Source of the DNA: SXRF01 sp964624555
GTDB taxonomy: Bacteria; Pseudomonadota; Alphaproteobacteria; Rickettsiales; SXRF01
Length of the DNA stretch: 64,000 nucleotides
Assembly (NCBI GenBank): GCA_964624555.1
Contig: CAZUXB010000002.1
Location: 1 to 64,000 of the forward strand
Direction of reading: 5' to 3'
The notes beneath the pieces are model-generated. The model had not been told where the DNA came from. It worked only from the letters and a program-made list of their open reading frames with translations, and searched no databases. Of the stretch, positions 34,089 to 42,820 are shown piece after piece (positions within the stretch are counted from its first letter, which is position 1; every line of letters starts with the position of its first letter). The translations under genes and the position numbers were made by a program.

Positions 34089-35207
34089 ATGAATCTGCTT
34101 CTTATAGATGATACCAAATCTGACCATGATATTGTGGTTGAGTATTTGCAGGATGCCGGGGGTGAATATAATTTTTACCATGCCTACAGTGCGGCTGAAG
34201 GAATTAAAATTTACCAGAATAACCAGATTGATTGTGTATTACTTGATTATCATATGCCTGGTAATGACGGGCTGGAAACCTTACAACAACTGACAAAACT
34301 GGACAGTGCAATTCCTGTTATCATGATAACAGGGGAGGGCAATGAGTTTGTGGCAGTAACGGCAATGAAGCTTGGCTCTCAGGATTATATACCCAAACGC
34401 ATACTTACGCCATCAGCGATAAAGCGTGCCGTGGAAAGAGCCGTTGAACATTCTGAACTCATAAAAAAAATGGAGCAATACCGGCTTGATCTGGAGCGTA
34501 GCAACCATGACCTTGAACAATTTTCCAATATCGTGGCCCATGATCTGAAATCACCACTGCGGGCTGTTATCCAGCATCTTAACATTATCAAAAGCAAAGT
34601 CAGTTACCTGCTGGATGAAAAATCCATGCGTTCACTCGATTTTGCAGTTGAAGGTGCAGAACGTATGCGTAATCTTATCGATGCTTTATTCGAATATGCG
34701 CGACTTGGTTTTTCCAAGCCACATTTTGAAGCTGTAAATATGGAAACATTATTGCGCCACACCATGCGTGATCTTTCCAGTATCATAGATGAAAGCGGGG
34801 CAGTTATTACCCATGATCCTCTTCCTGAGGTTTATGGTGACAGCGTGTTAATATCACAGCTGCTGCAGAATCTTATCGCTAATGCAATCAAATATTGTAA
34901 GGAAAAACCACGTATACATATAAGCGATGAGAGAAGTGGTGATTGCTGGAGGATAAGTGTACGCGATAATGGCATCGGTATTCCACCAGCCCAGCACGAA
35001 CAGATTTTTGCAATCTTTCGGCGGTTGCATCAACCGGAAGAATATCCTGGTATTGGTTTAGGATTAGCTATCTGCAAGCGAATAGTTCAGCAACATGACG
35101 GAATAATAGAGGTGGAGTCTGAGCTCGGGAAAGGTTCATGTTTCCATTTCACAGTGCCAGCGTTATCTGCAGTTAAATCACAGGAAAGAAAGGTGGTTTA
35201 TGGTTAA
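34089..35207 (+). CDS. Receiver-histidine kinase hybrid
   Basis: 372 aa. Receiver (about 1-122): LLIDDTKSDHDI, CVLLDYHMPGNDGLE (phospho-Asp about 55), MITGEGNEFVA and DYIPKRILT. A short coiled linker leads to the kinase core FSNIVAHDLKSPLRAVIQHL (phospho-His about 153), LISQLLQNLIANAIKYC, VRDNGIGIPPAQ and GIGLGLAICKRIVQQHDG. No sensory domain, so activity is probably set by phosphorylation of its receiver. It overlaps the next gene by 8 nt. GGAG lies about 10 nt before the ATG. Confidence 0.88.
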   Translation: MNLLLIDDTKSDHDIVVEYLQDAGGEYNFYHAYSAAEGIKIYQNNQIDCVLLDYHMPGNDGLETLQQLTKLDSAIPVIMITGEGNEFVAVTAMKLGSQDYIPKRILTPSAIKRAVERAVEHSELIKKMEQYRLDLERSNHDLEQFSNIVAHDLKSPLRAVIQHLNIIKSKVSYLLDEKSMRSLDFAVEGAERMRNLIDALFEYARLGFSKPHFEAVNMETLLRHTMRDLSSIIDESGAVITHDPLPEVYGDSVLISQLLQNLIANAIKYCKEKPRIHISDERSGDCWRISVRDNGIGIPPAQHEQIFAIFRRLHQPEEYPGIGLGLAICKRIVQQHDGIIEVESELGKGSCFHFTVPALSAVKSQERKVVYG

Positions 35208-36909
35208 GACTCAGCTTGCGAATAATTCTTTTTCTACAATCAACATTTTGCTGGTGGAAGATGACAAGAGCGATGCTTTTATGGTGAGCAATTTGTTGGA
35301 TTCATATCCTGGCTCTATTTTTAGAATCAAACATGTAACCAGGCAGCCGCAGGCGCTAACGGCACTTGCCGAGGAAGAGTTCGATGTCTGCATCCTTGAT
35401 CTAACCTTGCCGGATGCCCATGGGTTCAGTGCGTTGGTGGCTATTCAGGAAAAAGCTCCCAATATGCCAGTGTTGATTTTGACCGGCATGAAAGATAACG
35501 CCCTTGCTAAACATGCAGTGGCCCGTGGTGCACAGGATTATTTGCTTAAGGATGACCTGAAAATTGATGTCATGGTACGGGCGATTGACTATGCAATTGA
35601 GCGCAAGCAACTGGAAATTGATCTGTTCGTCCGCGCTAACTATGATACGCTGACAGGTATAGCCAACCGCACTATGTTTATGGATCGTCTGCAGATGGCT
35701 CTGGCCCGTGCTGAACGTTCGCAGGTAAATGTTGCAGTTTTATTCATCGATCTTGATAAATTCAAACCAATAAATGATATGTATGGCCATGATGCTGGCG
35801 ATGTAGCACTGAAAACTGTTGCACAGAGGATTAAGGCTACGTTACGCAGTTATGATACTCCCGCGCGGTTTGGTGGGGACGAATTTGTTGTATTGCTGGA
35901 GGATATTGATAAGCCGTACAACGCAGCCTGTATAGCGCAGAAAATTATCACAGCAATTTCTGAACCTATATTTTATAAAGAAAATAAACTGGAGCTTGGT
36001 GCAAGTATCGGTATTGTTTTTGTTGATGCGCCAATATCTTCAGAGGCATTGCTGCAACACGCTGACCTGGCCATGTATAACGCAAAGATGGAAGGAAGGA
36101 ATACTTATCGTTTTTATGTGGATAACATGCAGGATGCAGTTACTGCCAGGATGAGCATGGAAGATGATTTGCGTACTGCATTGGCAGTAGACGAGCTTAA
36201 GCTTTATTATCAGCCGTATTTCACAACTGATGGAATTTCAGTTGCTGGTGTCGAGGTATTATTACGTTGGCAGCATCCTGAGCGTGGCCTTATATGCGCA
36301 GGTGAATTTTTGGGAATTGCTGAATCCTGTAAGATGATGCCGGAAATAACCAGGTTTGTGTGTACGCAACTTTATAATGACATAGCCATGTTTAATGTTC
36401 GTGCGCGTCCTATTACCATATCTATGAATCTTGCCGCGTCACAGCTTGATGTGCCAAGCTTGATCGATAATCTTATTCTAATTTCCGAAAAGGATTTTCT
36501 TGGAGAGAACCGCTTAGTAGTTGAAGTACATGAAGAGGCCATTGCACCTATTTCAGGGCCTTGTTTTATGACTCTGGCAAAACTGTATGAAATGGGCGTG
36601 GGATTGCATCTGGATCATTTCGGCCTTAACACAGTACCACTTACTACATTGTGCGAATTGCCATTCTCACTCTTAAAAGTCGATTTATCGCTGGTAAAAA
36701 ATATGGGTAGGGTAAAGTCTGATAATATGCTGATAAACGCAGCTATAGCCCTTGCCCACCAGTTGGATATGAAGGTCGGTGCAGTAGGTGTTGAAGAACA
36801 GTGGCAGGTGCAGGTGCTTCAGGCTCAGGGATGCGACATATTACAGGGATTCCTTACCGGCCCCCCTATGGATGCTAAGGCATTGGTAGAATGGTTAAAA
36901 AATAAGTAA
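35200..36909 (+). CDS. Receiver-GGDEF-EAL protein with degenerate EAL
   Basis: 569 aa. Receiver (about 12-130, ILLVEDDKSD, FDVCILDLTLPDAHG). GGDEF domain (about 150-305) with the intact active motif FGGDEF and NYDTLTGIANR, so diguanylate cyclase activity is plausible. The EAL domain (about 325-565) has EVLLRW in place of EALLRW, and the usual DDFGTG metal loop reads LDHFGLN, so c-di-GMP hydrolysis is probably lost. It is the presumed output of the phosphorelay cluster and overlaps the upstream kinase by 8 nt. Confidence 0.87.
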   Translation: MVKTQLANNSFSTINILLVEDDKSDAFMVSNLLDSYPGSIFRIKHVTRQPQALTALAEEEFDVCILDLTLPDAHGFSALVAIQEKAPNMPVLILTGMKDNALAKHAVARGAQDYLLKDDLKIDVMVRAIDYAIERKQLEIDLFVRANYDTLTGIANRTMFMDRLQMALARAERSQVNVAVLFIDLDKFKPINDMYGHDAGDVALKTVAQRIKATLRSYDTPARFGGDEFVVLLEDIDKPYNAACIAQKIITAISEPIFYKENKLELGASIGIVFVDAPISSEALLQHADLAMYNAKMEGRNTYRFYVDNMQDAVTARMSMEDDLRTALAVDELKLYYQPYFTTDGISVAGVEVLLRWQHPERGLICAGEFLGIAESCKMMPEITRFVCTQLYNDIAMFNVRARPITISMNLAASQLDVPSLIDNLILISEKDFLGENRLVVEVHEEAIAPISGPCFMTLAKLYEMGVGLHLDHFGLNTVPLTTLCELPFSLLKVDLSLVKNMGRVKSDNMLINAAIALAHQLDMKVGAVGVEEQWQVQVLQAQGCDILQGFLTGPPMDAKALVEWLKNK

Positions 36910-37017
36910 AGAGCATTGTAATAAATCCGTAACAAACCTGTGGTTGACGTAATGGCCATTTATACTATAAATGACAGCCTTCACTAAATGTTTTGTTAAA
37001 AAAAACAACAGGGAATA

Positions 37018-38337
37018 ATGGGAGAATACAAGAACATGGCTACATCAACACCGGCTAATTCTATCTTTTCAAAATTATGGTTCAGGGTGGTGTTGGGCCT
37101 TTTGCTGGGTATTGCGTTTGGTTTTGCGATGAGTGGGGTTGGTTCTGACAGCGTATTTGGGACTGATGGTAAAACCATTCTTACTGAATATGTGAAGCCG
37201 GTTGGTACCGTTTTCATCAACATGATTAAGATGGTAGTGGTCCCATTGATTTTTTTCTCACTGGTGAGTGGAATTACCAGTATGGCTGATGCCGAATCTT
37301 TCAAGCGGGTTGGGATTAAATCAGTTGCTGCATTTTTAATGACCGGTGCGTTTGCCGTATGTATAGGGCTTGCTTTTGGTACTATATTCCATCCTGGGTT
37401 AGGTGTTGATCTTTCATCGCTTAAAGCTCACGTTGCAGCATCCGCTCCGGCACCTGCCCCAAAACAGGTGAATCTTATACAGATTTTGGTAGATATGATT
37501 CCTACCAATGTTTTTAAAGCTATGGCCGATGATAATATTTTGCAGGTTGTAGTATTTGCTATATTTACCGGTATTACCCTGAATACACTTGGGGAAAAGG
37601 TCAAAAATTTGACTGACCTGTGCAAATCGGCAGCGCAAATGGTTTTCAAGATGATTGAAACCATCATAAAATTTTCGCCATATGGCGTATTCGCACTGAC
37701 CTCGTGGGTGGTTGGTACGCAGGGAATTGAAATATTGATAGCGTTATTAAAACTGGTACTAACTGTTACTGGTGCGCTGTTCACCCAATATATACTTTTT
37801 GGTATTATGGTTATGGTTTTTGCGCGCGTTTCGCCTATGCCATTTTACCGTAAAATGGCTGAGCCACAGTTGCTCGCTTTTTCTACCAGCAGCAGCAAGG
37901 CTACACTTTCAACCGCAATGCGTGTGGTAAACGAAAAGATTGGTGTTTCTAAGAGTATTACATCGTTCGTATTACCGCTGGGGGCTTCCATAAATATGGA
38001 TGGTACGGCGATTTATTTAGGTATATGCTCACTGTTTTTCTCGCAGGCTTATAATATACCGCTCGACGTTCACCATTATTTCATACTTGTACTGACTGCT
38101 ACCCTTGGCTCTATAGGTGCTGCCGGTATTCCCGGTGGCTCGTTAATCATGATGGGGATGGTATTTACCTCGGTTGGTTTACCGCTGGAGGGTATAGCCC
38201 TGATCGCTGGTGTTGACCGTATCCTCGATATGATGCGTACCACGGTAAACATTACCGGTGACTCGCTTATCACCATGCTGGTTGATAAGTCAGAAGGTAC
38301 CATGGATATGGAAACTTATCATAATATGAGTTTGTAA
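37018..38337 (+). CDS. Dicarboxylate/glutamate:cation symporter (DAACS family)
   Basis: 439-aa inner-membrane symporter of the GltP/DctA fold with about eight helices and two re-entrant loops. Diagnostic motifs: FINMIKMVVVPLIFFSLVSGI, the Ser-rich loop FSTSSSKATL, the NMDGTA helix (substrate and cation site) and AAGIPGGSLIMM. The ATG at 37036 (MATSTP) may be the true start. Substrate (C4-dicarboxylate, glutamate or aspartate) undetermined. A repeat element follows the stop. Confidence 0.9.
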   Translation: MGEYKNMATSTPANSIFSKLWFRVVLGLLLGIAFGFAMSGVGSDSVFGTDGKTILTEYVKPVGTVFINMIKMVVVPLIFFSLVSGITSMADAESFKRVGIKSVAAFLMTGAFAVCIGLAFGTIFHPGLGVDLSSLKAHVAASAPAPAPKQVNLIQILVDMIPTNVFKAMADDNILQVVVFAIFTGITLNTLGEKVKNLTDLCKSAAQMVFKMIETIIKFSPYGVFALTSWVVGTQGIEILIALLKLVLTVTGALFTQYILFGIMVMVFARVSPMPFYRKMAEPQLLAFSTSSSKATLSTAMRVVNEKIGVSKSITSFVLPLGASINMDGTAIYLGICSLFFSQAYNIPLDVHHYFILVLTATLGSIGAAGIPGGSLIMMGMVFTSVGLPLEGIALIAGVDRILDMMRTTVNITGDSLITMLVDKSEGTMDMETYHNMSL

Positions 38338-38374
38338 TTCTGTTCCCTCTTTCCTTGGGAGATAACTATTTAAA

Positions 38375-38464
38375 CTCCCTCTCCCTCTGGGAGAGGGTGG
38401 GGTGAGGGCTAAGTCATATATAGAACAAAGCCCTCATCCTAACCTTCTCCCAAAGGGAGAAGGG
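38375..38464. repeat. CTCCCTCTCCC...GGGAGAAGGG inverted-repeat element
   Basis: The arms CTCCCTCTCCCTCTGGGAGAGGG (from 38375) and CCTTCTCCCAAAGGGAGAAGGG (to 38464) are each hairpins and pair with one another. The inner GTGAGGGCT and AGCCCTCAT also pair. It is the same family as 12962-13091. The right arm contains the last codons and stop of hpt. Confidence 0.7.
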
Positions 38465-38996
38465 ACGTGGTTATAGCGCCAATAAATGGTAATTCGCGGT
38501 AGTAGTTGGCGTAGTCGAGCCCATAGCCAACCACAAACCTGTCAGGTATAGTGAAACCTACGAAATCAGCATTTATTTCCACTTTTCGCTTGCCTGGTTT
38601 TTCAAGCATCACGGCAATTTTTATGCTTGCTGCCCCGCGTTCTTTAATCAGATTGCGGGCGAAGGTCAGAGTGTTTCCTGATTCCAGTATATCATCCACT
38701 ATAAGAACCTCACGGTTTCGGACATCCTCTATTATATCACGTATTATCTGCACTTTTCCACTTGAGGTGGAATTCTTTCCATAGCTGGCGAGAGTCATAA
38801 AATCGACCTGCGGTTTTACTCCGGCAAAATGCAGGGCGCGTATTAAATCAGCGGTAAATACAAAGCTGCCCCTGAGCAGTGATACTATCATAATATCAGG
38901 TGACATATGGCTGGCTATTTCGCCAGCCAGCAACTTCACACGCTGAGATAACTCTTCTGCGCTAACCAGGACATCAATCTTACTTGGCTTTTCCAT
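38439..38996 (-). CDS. hpt: Hypoxanthine phosphoribosyltransferase
   Basis: Salvages hypoxanthine/guanine to IMP/GMP with PRPP. 185 aa. Motifs: VSLLRGSFVFTADL, the flexible-loop ASYGKNSTSSG, the PRPP motif VLIVDDILESGNTL (about 100-113) and VGYGLDYANYYRELP near the end. The final residues TSLLPLGEG lie inside the 38375-38464 repeat, so the native stop has been replaced by repeat-derived codons. Overlaps the upstream zinc-ribbon gene by 17 nt. Confidence 0.93.
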   Translation of the reverse strand: MEKPSKIDVLVSAEELSQRVKLLAGEIASHMSPDIMIVSLLRGSFVFTADLIRALHFAGVKPQVDFMTLASYGKNSTSSGKVQIIRDIIEDVRNREVLIVDDILESGNTLTFARNLIKERGAASIKIAVMLEKPGKRKVEINADFVGFTIPDRFVVGYGLDYANYYRELPFIGAITTSLLPLGEG

Positions 38997-39639
38997 TTGG
39001 GTAACTCCTTAGTGCCAGCTCTAGTGGTGTGCCCAAATCAATTACAAAACGTTTGGCAATAGAGAATTTAACATTGATGCCACCAGTAGTGAACGGCATG
39101 GTTTCCTTTGGCCCCAGTATTGCACCATTGCTTGGGAAATCCTGCCACTGTAGCTTGTTATTCTCGCCATCAAGCAATGCGACACGTATGTTAGGAACAG
39201 GGTGCGGTGTGTCGCTAACATTCATAATGTTAGCATCAATTTCATAAATAGTATTTTTTTCATCAATCTGCTTGGTCATCTGAACATCGGCAAGAACAAT
39301 GCCTTTGCTGGGTGATACTCCAAATATACCCGGTATGGTGATAAATAACGCCAGAGCTATTGCTAAAATAGCAAGCAGGGCAACGACCGCTTTCAGCCCG
39401 GAATGAGTTGTAACTCTGGCTACTGGAAGGTTCGAGCCATGGGAAAGTGGTTTTGGTGTAGCGTTTATATCGCCAATTATTTTATCAAAATCAGGAAGTT
39501 CACTTTTTGTAGTATCTATTGGTGGATTTTCAAACCAGCTATGGCTGCATTTGGCGCAACGTACCGTTCTGCCACTAGCCCCAATTGCCTGGTCAGAAAC
39601 AAGATAACGAGCATTGCAGTTTTTACATTGTAAAATCAT
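38980..39639 (-). CDS. MJ0042-type zinc-ribbon membrane protein (DUF3426-like)
   Basis: 219 aa. The N-terminal zinc ribbon CKNC...CAKCSHSWF (about 4-38) is the MJ0042 signature. After an acidic linker there is one membrane helix (about 82-107, AVVALLAILAIALALFITIPGI) and a C-terminal beta-rich domain (about 115-215) with a VSDTPHPVPNIRVALLD strand pattern like DUF3426. The order next to ftsE is common in alphaproteobacteria. Function unknown. Confidence 0.85.
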   Translation of the reverse strand: MILQCKNCNARYLVSDQAIGASGRTVRCAKCSHSWFENPPIDTTKSELPDFDKIIGDINATPKPLSHGSNLPVARVTTHSGLKAVVALLAILAIALALFITIPGIFGVSPSKGIVLADVQMTKQIDEKNTIYEIDANIMNVSDTPHPVPNIRVALLDGENNKLQWQDFPSNGAILGPKETMPFTTGGINVKFSIAKRFVIDLGTPLELALRSYPNGKAK

Positions 39640-39706
39640 ATCATTTGTATAATCTCAAAAATTGGATATAGCATACTATATAATTTGTCAGCTACTAAAG
39701 AAAAAA

Positions 39707-40411
39707 ATGATGATTACATTAGAACATATAGCAATGGAATATACCGAGGGGCAACCTATATTAAAGGATATATCCTTTACCCTTGAGCGCGGCTCATTCC
39801 ATTTCCTGACCGGGGCCAGCGGTGCCGGTAAGAGTACGCTCCTTTCAATTCTATCACTACAGAACAAACCAACGCATGGGAAATTCCATATGTTTGGGGA
39901 GAACGTAACGCAAATGGAACGTGCGGAATTGCCAAGGTTACGGCGCAGGGTAGGGATAGTACTTCAGGACTATCGCCTGCTTGACCATTTGACGGTTCTT
40001 GAGAATGTTTCGTTGCCGCTTAAAGTTATGGGCGAATCTGATGAGGAAATTAAACCTAAAGCTTTTGAACTTCTGGAGTGGATAGGTCTGTCGGAACATC
40101 AAAATGCTAAGCCAGCAACTCTTTCCGGCGGTCAGAAACAGCGTGCTGCGATTGCGCGTGCTGTAATCAGTAAACCTGATATTTTACTGGCGGATGAGCC
40201 GACCGGTAATCTTGACTCAGATCTGGCACAGCGTTTTATGTATTTATTTGAGGCCCTTAACCAGACTGGAACAACGGTGCTTATCGCCAGCCACGATGAG
40301 AACCTTATTTCGCTATTCAATTACCCAACTTTGCGTCTTAAAAATGGTGCGCTGGTCAGGCAAGAGCCTGTATCGCAGGTTGTTAAAGGTTTTAATGAAA
40401 GTATTGCATAA
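39707..40411 (+). CDS. ftsE: Cell division ATP-binding protein FtsE
   Basis: ABC ATPase partner of FtsX, which activates cell-wall hydrolases at the division site. 234 aa from 39707; a longer frame to 39662 is unlikely. Walker A GASGAGKST, Q-loop VLQDYRLLDHLTVLENV, signature LSGGQKQR, Walker B ILLADEPTGNLD and H-loop ASHD. Its usual partner ftsX does not follow; the next gene is a PAS_5 protein, so the pair is split or ftsX is lost. Confidence 0.9.
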   Translation: MMITLEHIAMEYTEGQPILKDISFTLERGSFHFLTGASGAGKSTLLSILSLQNKPTHGKFHMFGENVTQMERAELPRLRRRVGIVLQDYRLLDHLTVLENVSLPLKVMGESDEEIKPKAFELLEWIGLSEHQNAKPATLSGGQKQRAAIARAVISKPDILLADEPTGNLDSDLAQRFMYLFEALNQTGTTVLIASHDENLISLFNYPTLRLKNGALVRQEPVSQVVKGFNESIA

Positions 40412-40517
40412 AATGCAATATAAATATTCCTGTATTAATTGAAGAAATAATGTTATTATCACAAGGTTGTTTGCATTATAAATCATATGTTTAATTTATA
40501 GTATTTTATTTAGCAGC

Positions 40518-40973
40518 ATGCCAGAGATACCTGTAATTGAACGGCGTATTACCCTGAGGCTGATTGCCTATTGGGAGAAATTACGCAAACAAAACCAAAT
40601 GCCGGAGGAGTCTGATATTGATCCTGATGATTTGCAGGATCTTTGGGATTATTGTTTCCTGATCCATGTGAAAGATTTAAACAAACCAGATTATAACTAT
40701 ACTTACCTGGGGAAAGCCATACAACAGGCTTATAGTGGTGAGCTGGAAGATAATGTTAGAAGTCGACTTGTTTCCCCTAATGCTGCGAAGCTGGCGCCCA
40801 GCTATGCCAAAGTTATCGAAACGCGCGCACCTTTAGTAGAAGAAGGGGAATTCATTAACCTGCGTAATGATGTGGTAAAATATCGCCAGTGTTTGTTGCC
40901 ACTGGGTAGCGGAAATACTGTCGAAGCTATATTTGGCGGTATGCGCTTCAAGATTTTTTCTAAAAATTCCTAG
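40518..40973 (+). CDS. PAS_5-type domain protein
   Basis: 151 aa, soluble. It follows the PAS_5 pattern of small alphaproteobacterial proteins: RLIAYWEKLRKQNQMPEESDIDPDDLQDLWDYCFLI, then YTYLGKAI, G..L........L, and a final PLG...VEAIFGGMRF. Ligand and role are unknown; relatives are probably regulators or cell-cycle factors. No neighbouring partner is evident. Confidence 0.7.
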   Translation: MPEIPVIERRITLRLIAYWEKLRKQNQMPEESDIDPDDLQDLWDYCFLIHVKDLNKPDYNYTYLGKAIQQAYSGELEDNVRSRLVSPNAAKLAPSYAKVIETRAPLVEEGEFINLRNDVVKYRQCLLPLGSGNTVEAIFGGMRFKIFSKNS

Positions 40974-41052
40974 AATTTCCTTCAAATTTGTGTGTTGAAA
41001 GCAGTTTGCCATGCTGCTATGCAGTTATATTACAAATTATAAGGAAAATACT

Positions 41053-41868
41053 ATGGCACTACATGAGATTATTGAAAAAGCATGGGAAAATCGTGCAGAA
41101 CTTAATGCTTCAACAACAGGGGAAATTCGTGATGCCGTTGAAATTGCCCTTTCCCGCCTTGATGGTGGCGAAGCGCGGATAGCTGAAAAAGTCGATGGTA
41201 AATGGCAGGTCAACCAGTGGCTGAAAAAGGCCGTGCTCCTGTCATTCAGGCTAAATGATAATATGGTTATGGAATCTGGTGATTTACGCTATTTCGATAA
41301 AGTACCAACTAAATTTGCGGGCTGGAAAGAAACCCAGTTCCGTGCCGCAGGTTTCCGGGTGATACCGGGTGCGGTGGTGCGCCGCTCGGCTTATATCGCT
41401 AAAGATGTCGTTCTAATGCCAAGCTTTGTCAATGTTGGTGCCTATGTCGGTGAGGGGACCATGGTTGACACCTGGGCGACTGTCGGCAGTTGTGCGCAGA
41501 TCGGCAAGCATTGCCATATCTCCGGCGGAACCGGCATTGGCGGCGTGCTCGAACCTCTACAGGCCGAGCCGGTGATAATTGAGGATAATTGCTTCATCGG
41601 TGCGCGCAGCGAAATCGCCGAGGGTGTTATCGTGGAAGAAGGTTCGGTGATATCAATGGGCGTGTTCATAGGTGCATCGACCAAGATAGTCGACCGCGCA
41701 ACCGGCGAAGTTTTCTATGGCCGCGTACCGGCCTACAGTGTGGTAGTGCCTGGAACTATGCCTGCCAAAAATGCCGGAGAACCCAATTTATACTGTGCCG
41801 TCATCGTAAAACGCGTGGACGAAAAAACCCGCTCCAAAACCGCGATTAATGAATTGCTTAGGGAGTAG
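41053..41868 (+). CDS. dapD: Tetrahydrodipicolinate N-succinyltransferase
   Basis: Succinylates tetrahydrodipicolinate in lysine/diaminopimelate synthesis. The ATG at 41053, with AAGGAAA upstream, gives 271 aa, the family length. Left-handed beta-helix hexapeptide repeats: VLMPSFVNVGAYVGEGTMVDTWATVGSCAQIG, then GGTGIGGVLEPLQAEPVIIEDN and GARSEIAEGV. Ends with the conserved VDEKTRSKTAINELLR. The other dap genes are not in the window. Confidence 0.95.
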   Translation: MALHEIIEKAWENRAELNASTTGEIRDAVEIALSRLDGGEARIAEKVDGKWQVNQWLKKAVLLSFRLNDNMVMESGDLRYFDKVPTKFAGWKETQFRAAGFRVIPGAVVRRSAYIAKDVVLMPSFVNVGAYVGEGTMVDTWATVGSCAQIGKHCHISGGTGIGGVLEPLQAEPVIIEDNCFIGARSEIAEGVIVEEGSVISMGVFIGASTKIVDRATGEVFYGRVPAYSVVVPGTMPAKNAGEPNLYCAVIVKRVDEKTRSKTAINELLRE

Positions 41869-41993
41869 TATTCATATTTTTCTCTTTCTTCATTAAAAAT
41901 TGGTGTGACCAGGAAATCTTATGCTGTGCTCAGGATTGGTGCGTTGTCTCCTCCTCTTGGAACACCACCGGATTCCAACAGTAACGCTTCCTC

Positions 41994-42009
41994 CTAGATT
42001 TTAATCTAG
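41994..42009. repeat. Short hairpin after dapD
   Basis: CTAGATT-TT-AATCTAG, a perfect 7-bp stem about 125 nt after the dapD stop. No clear U-tract. The 412-bp region 41869-42280 has no gene; apart from this hairpin it holds the two inverted repeats at 42136-42277. Confidence 0.4.
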
Positions 42010-42135
42010 AGTGAAACATGGATTCCCTTTCGGGTCATAGATAGTATCAAATAATGCAAACAGCATTGTGATTTCCCGATCACACACCAATCAAAACACA
42101 GGAATAAATGGTCGGGAAGTGGGAAAATAGATACT

Positions 42136-42226
42136 GTCATTGCGAGGCAATGCCGAAGCAATCCAGGTGTTGCTGCAGGTTGGTACTGGATTGCTTCCCC
42201 CGCAACAAGTGCGGGGTCGCAATGAC
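42136..42226. repeat. GTCATTGCGAGG-type inverted repeat
   Basis: The outer arms GTCATTGCGAGGCAATGCC...GCAATCCAG and CTGGATTGCTTCC...CGCAATGAC pair. This is the common dispersed GTCATTGCGA...GCAATCC repeat. An inner CCCCGCAACAAGTGCGGGG hairpin sits in the right half. Confidence 0.7.
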
Positions 42227-42238
42227 GAAGATAAGTGG

Positions 42239-42277
42239 CAGATCCTGTGCTGCGGCTAGTGCCGTCCACAGGATGAC
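42239..42277. repeat. Short CAGATCCTGTG/CACAGGATGAC inverted repeat
   Basis: The arms CAGATCCTGTG and CACAGGATGAC are partly complementary (ATCCTGTG/CACAGGAT), with an inner TGCGGCTAGTGCCG hairpin-like loop. It ends 3 bp before the stop of the gene at 42281. Probably another copy of a dispersed GGATGAC-type repeat. Confidence 0.5.
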
Positions 42278-42280
42278 GGG

Positions 42281-42820
42281 TTATATAAACGGGTCATAGG
42301 ACCATTGCAGCAGTGCCTGGCGCTGGCGGGGGCGGCATTTTAAGTCACCGGCTTTGCAATTGGCTTTTATCTGTCCGGCGTGGCGGGAAAAATTGCGCCA
42401 GCGTTTTATCTGCGCTGTGTCCACTGCATCTTCACGCCGGCCCAGATAATAACGGCAATACCACTGGAACCAGCCACGCGGGTCATTGCCGATTATCCAG
42501 CCTTTTTCCTGCCAAACAGAAAGAGGCTGGCGGCTTTTTATTTTAAAATAATTGATATTTTCGTCAGCAACATCACTGAGTTTTGCTTTTTTGAACCATG
42601 CGGCAGGAAATTCTTTCTGGCAATCGTTGCAATATTTGCCTTCAAATACGCCCATCTCCAACATTTGCTGCGGTGAATAACAGGGATTGAAAGTATCGGC
42701 GAAATCTTCACCCATTGGCGCGTCAAGGCGGTAGGAATAACTGCGCTGCATTTTATCATTCACTTTGATAATGTCGCCTATTTCGAAATTATGCACGCTT
42801 GCTGGTTTCCTGTTCATCAA
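42281..42820 (-). CDS. Conserved protein with C-terminal HAGQ/CRPRQRQALLQW motif
   Basis: 179 aa, soluble, no signal peptide. The N-terminal half has a CNDC zinc-like pair (YCNDCQKEFP), an AWFKKAKLS strand and W..KGWI..NDPRGWFQWYCRYYLGRR. The C-terminal signature is IKRWRNFSRHAGQIKANCK...CRPRQRQALLQWSYD. I recognise this as a conserved unknown motif but not a function. It overlaps the gltB end by 32 nt and should be read with it. Confidence 0.65.
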   Translation of the reverse strand: MMNRKPASVHNFEIGDIIKVNDKMQRSYSYRLDAPMGEDFADTFNPCYSPQQMLEMGVFEGKYCNDCQKEFPAAWFKKAKLSDVADENINYFKIKSRQPLSVWQEKGWIIGNDPRGWFQWYCRYYLGRREDAVDTAQIKRWRNFSRHAGQIKANCKAGDLKCRPRQRQALLQWSYDPFI

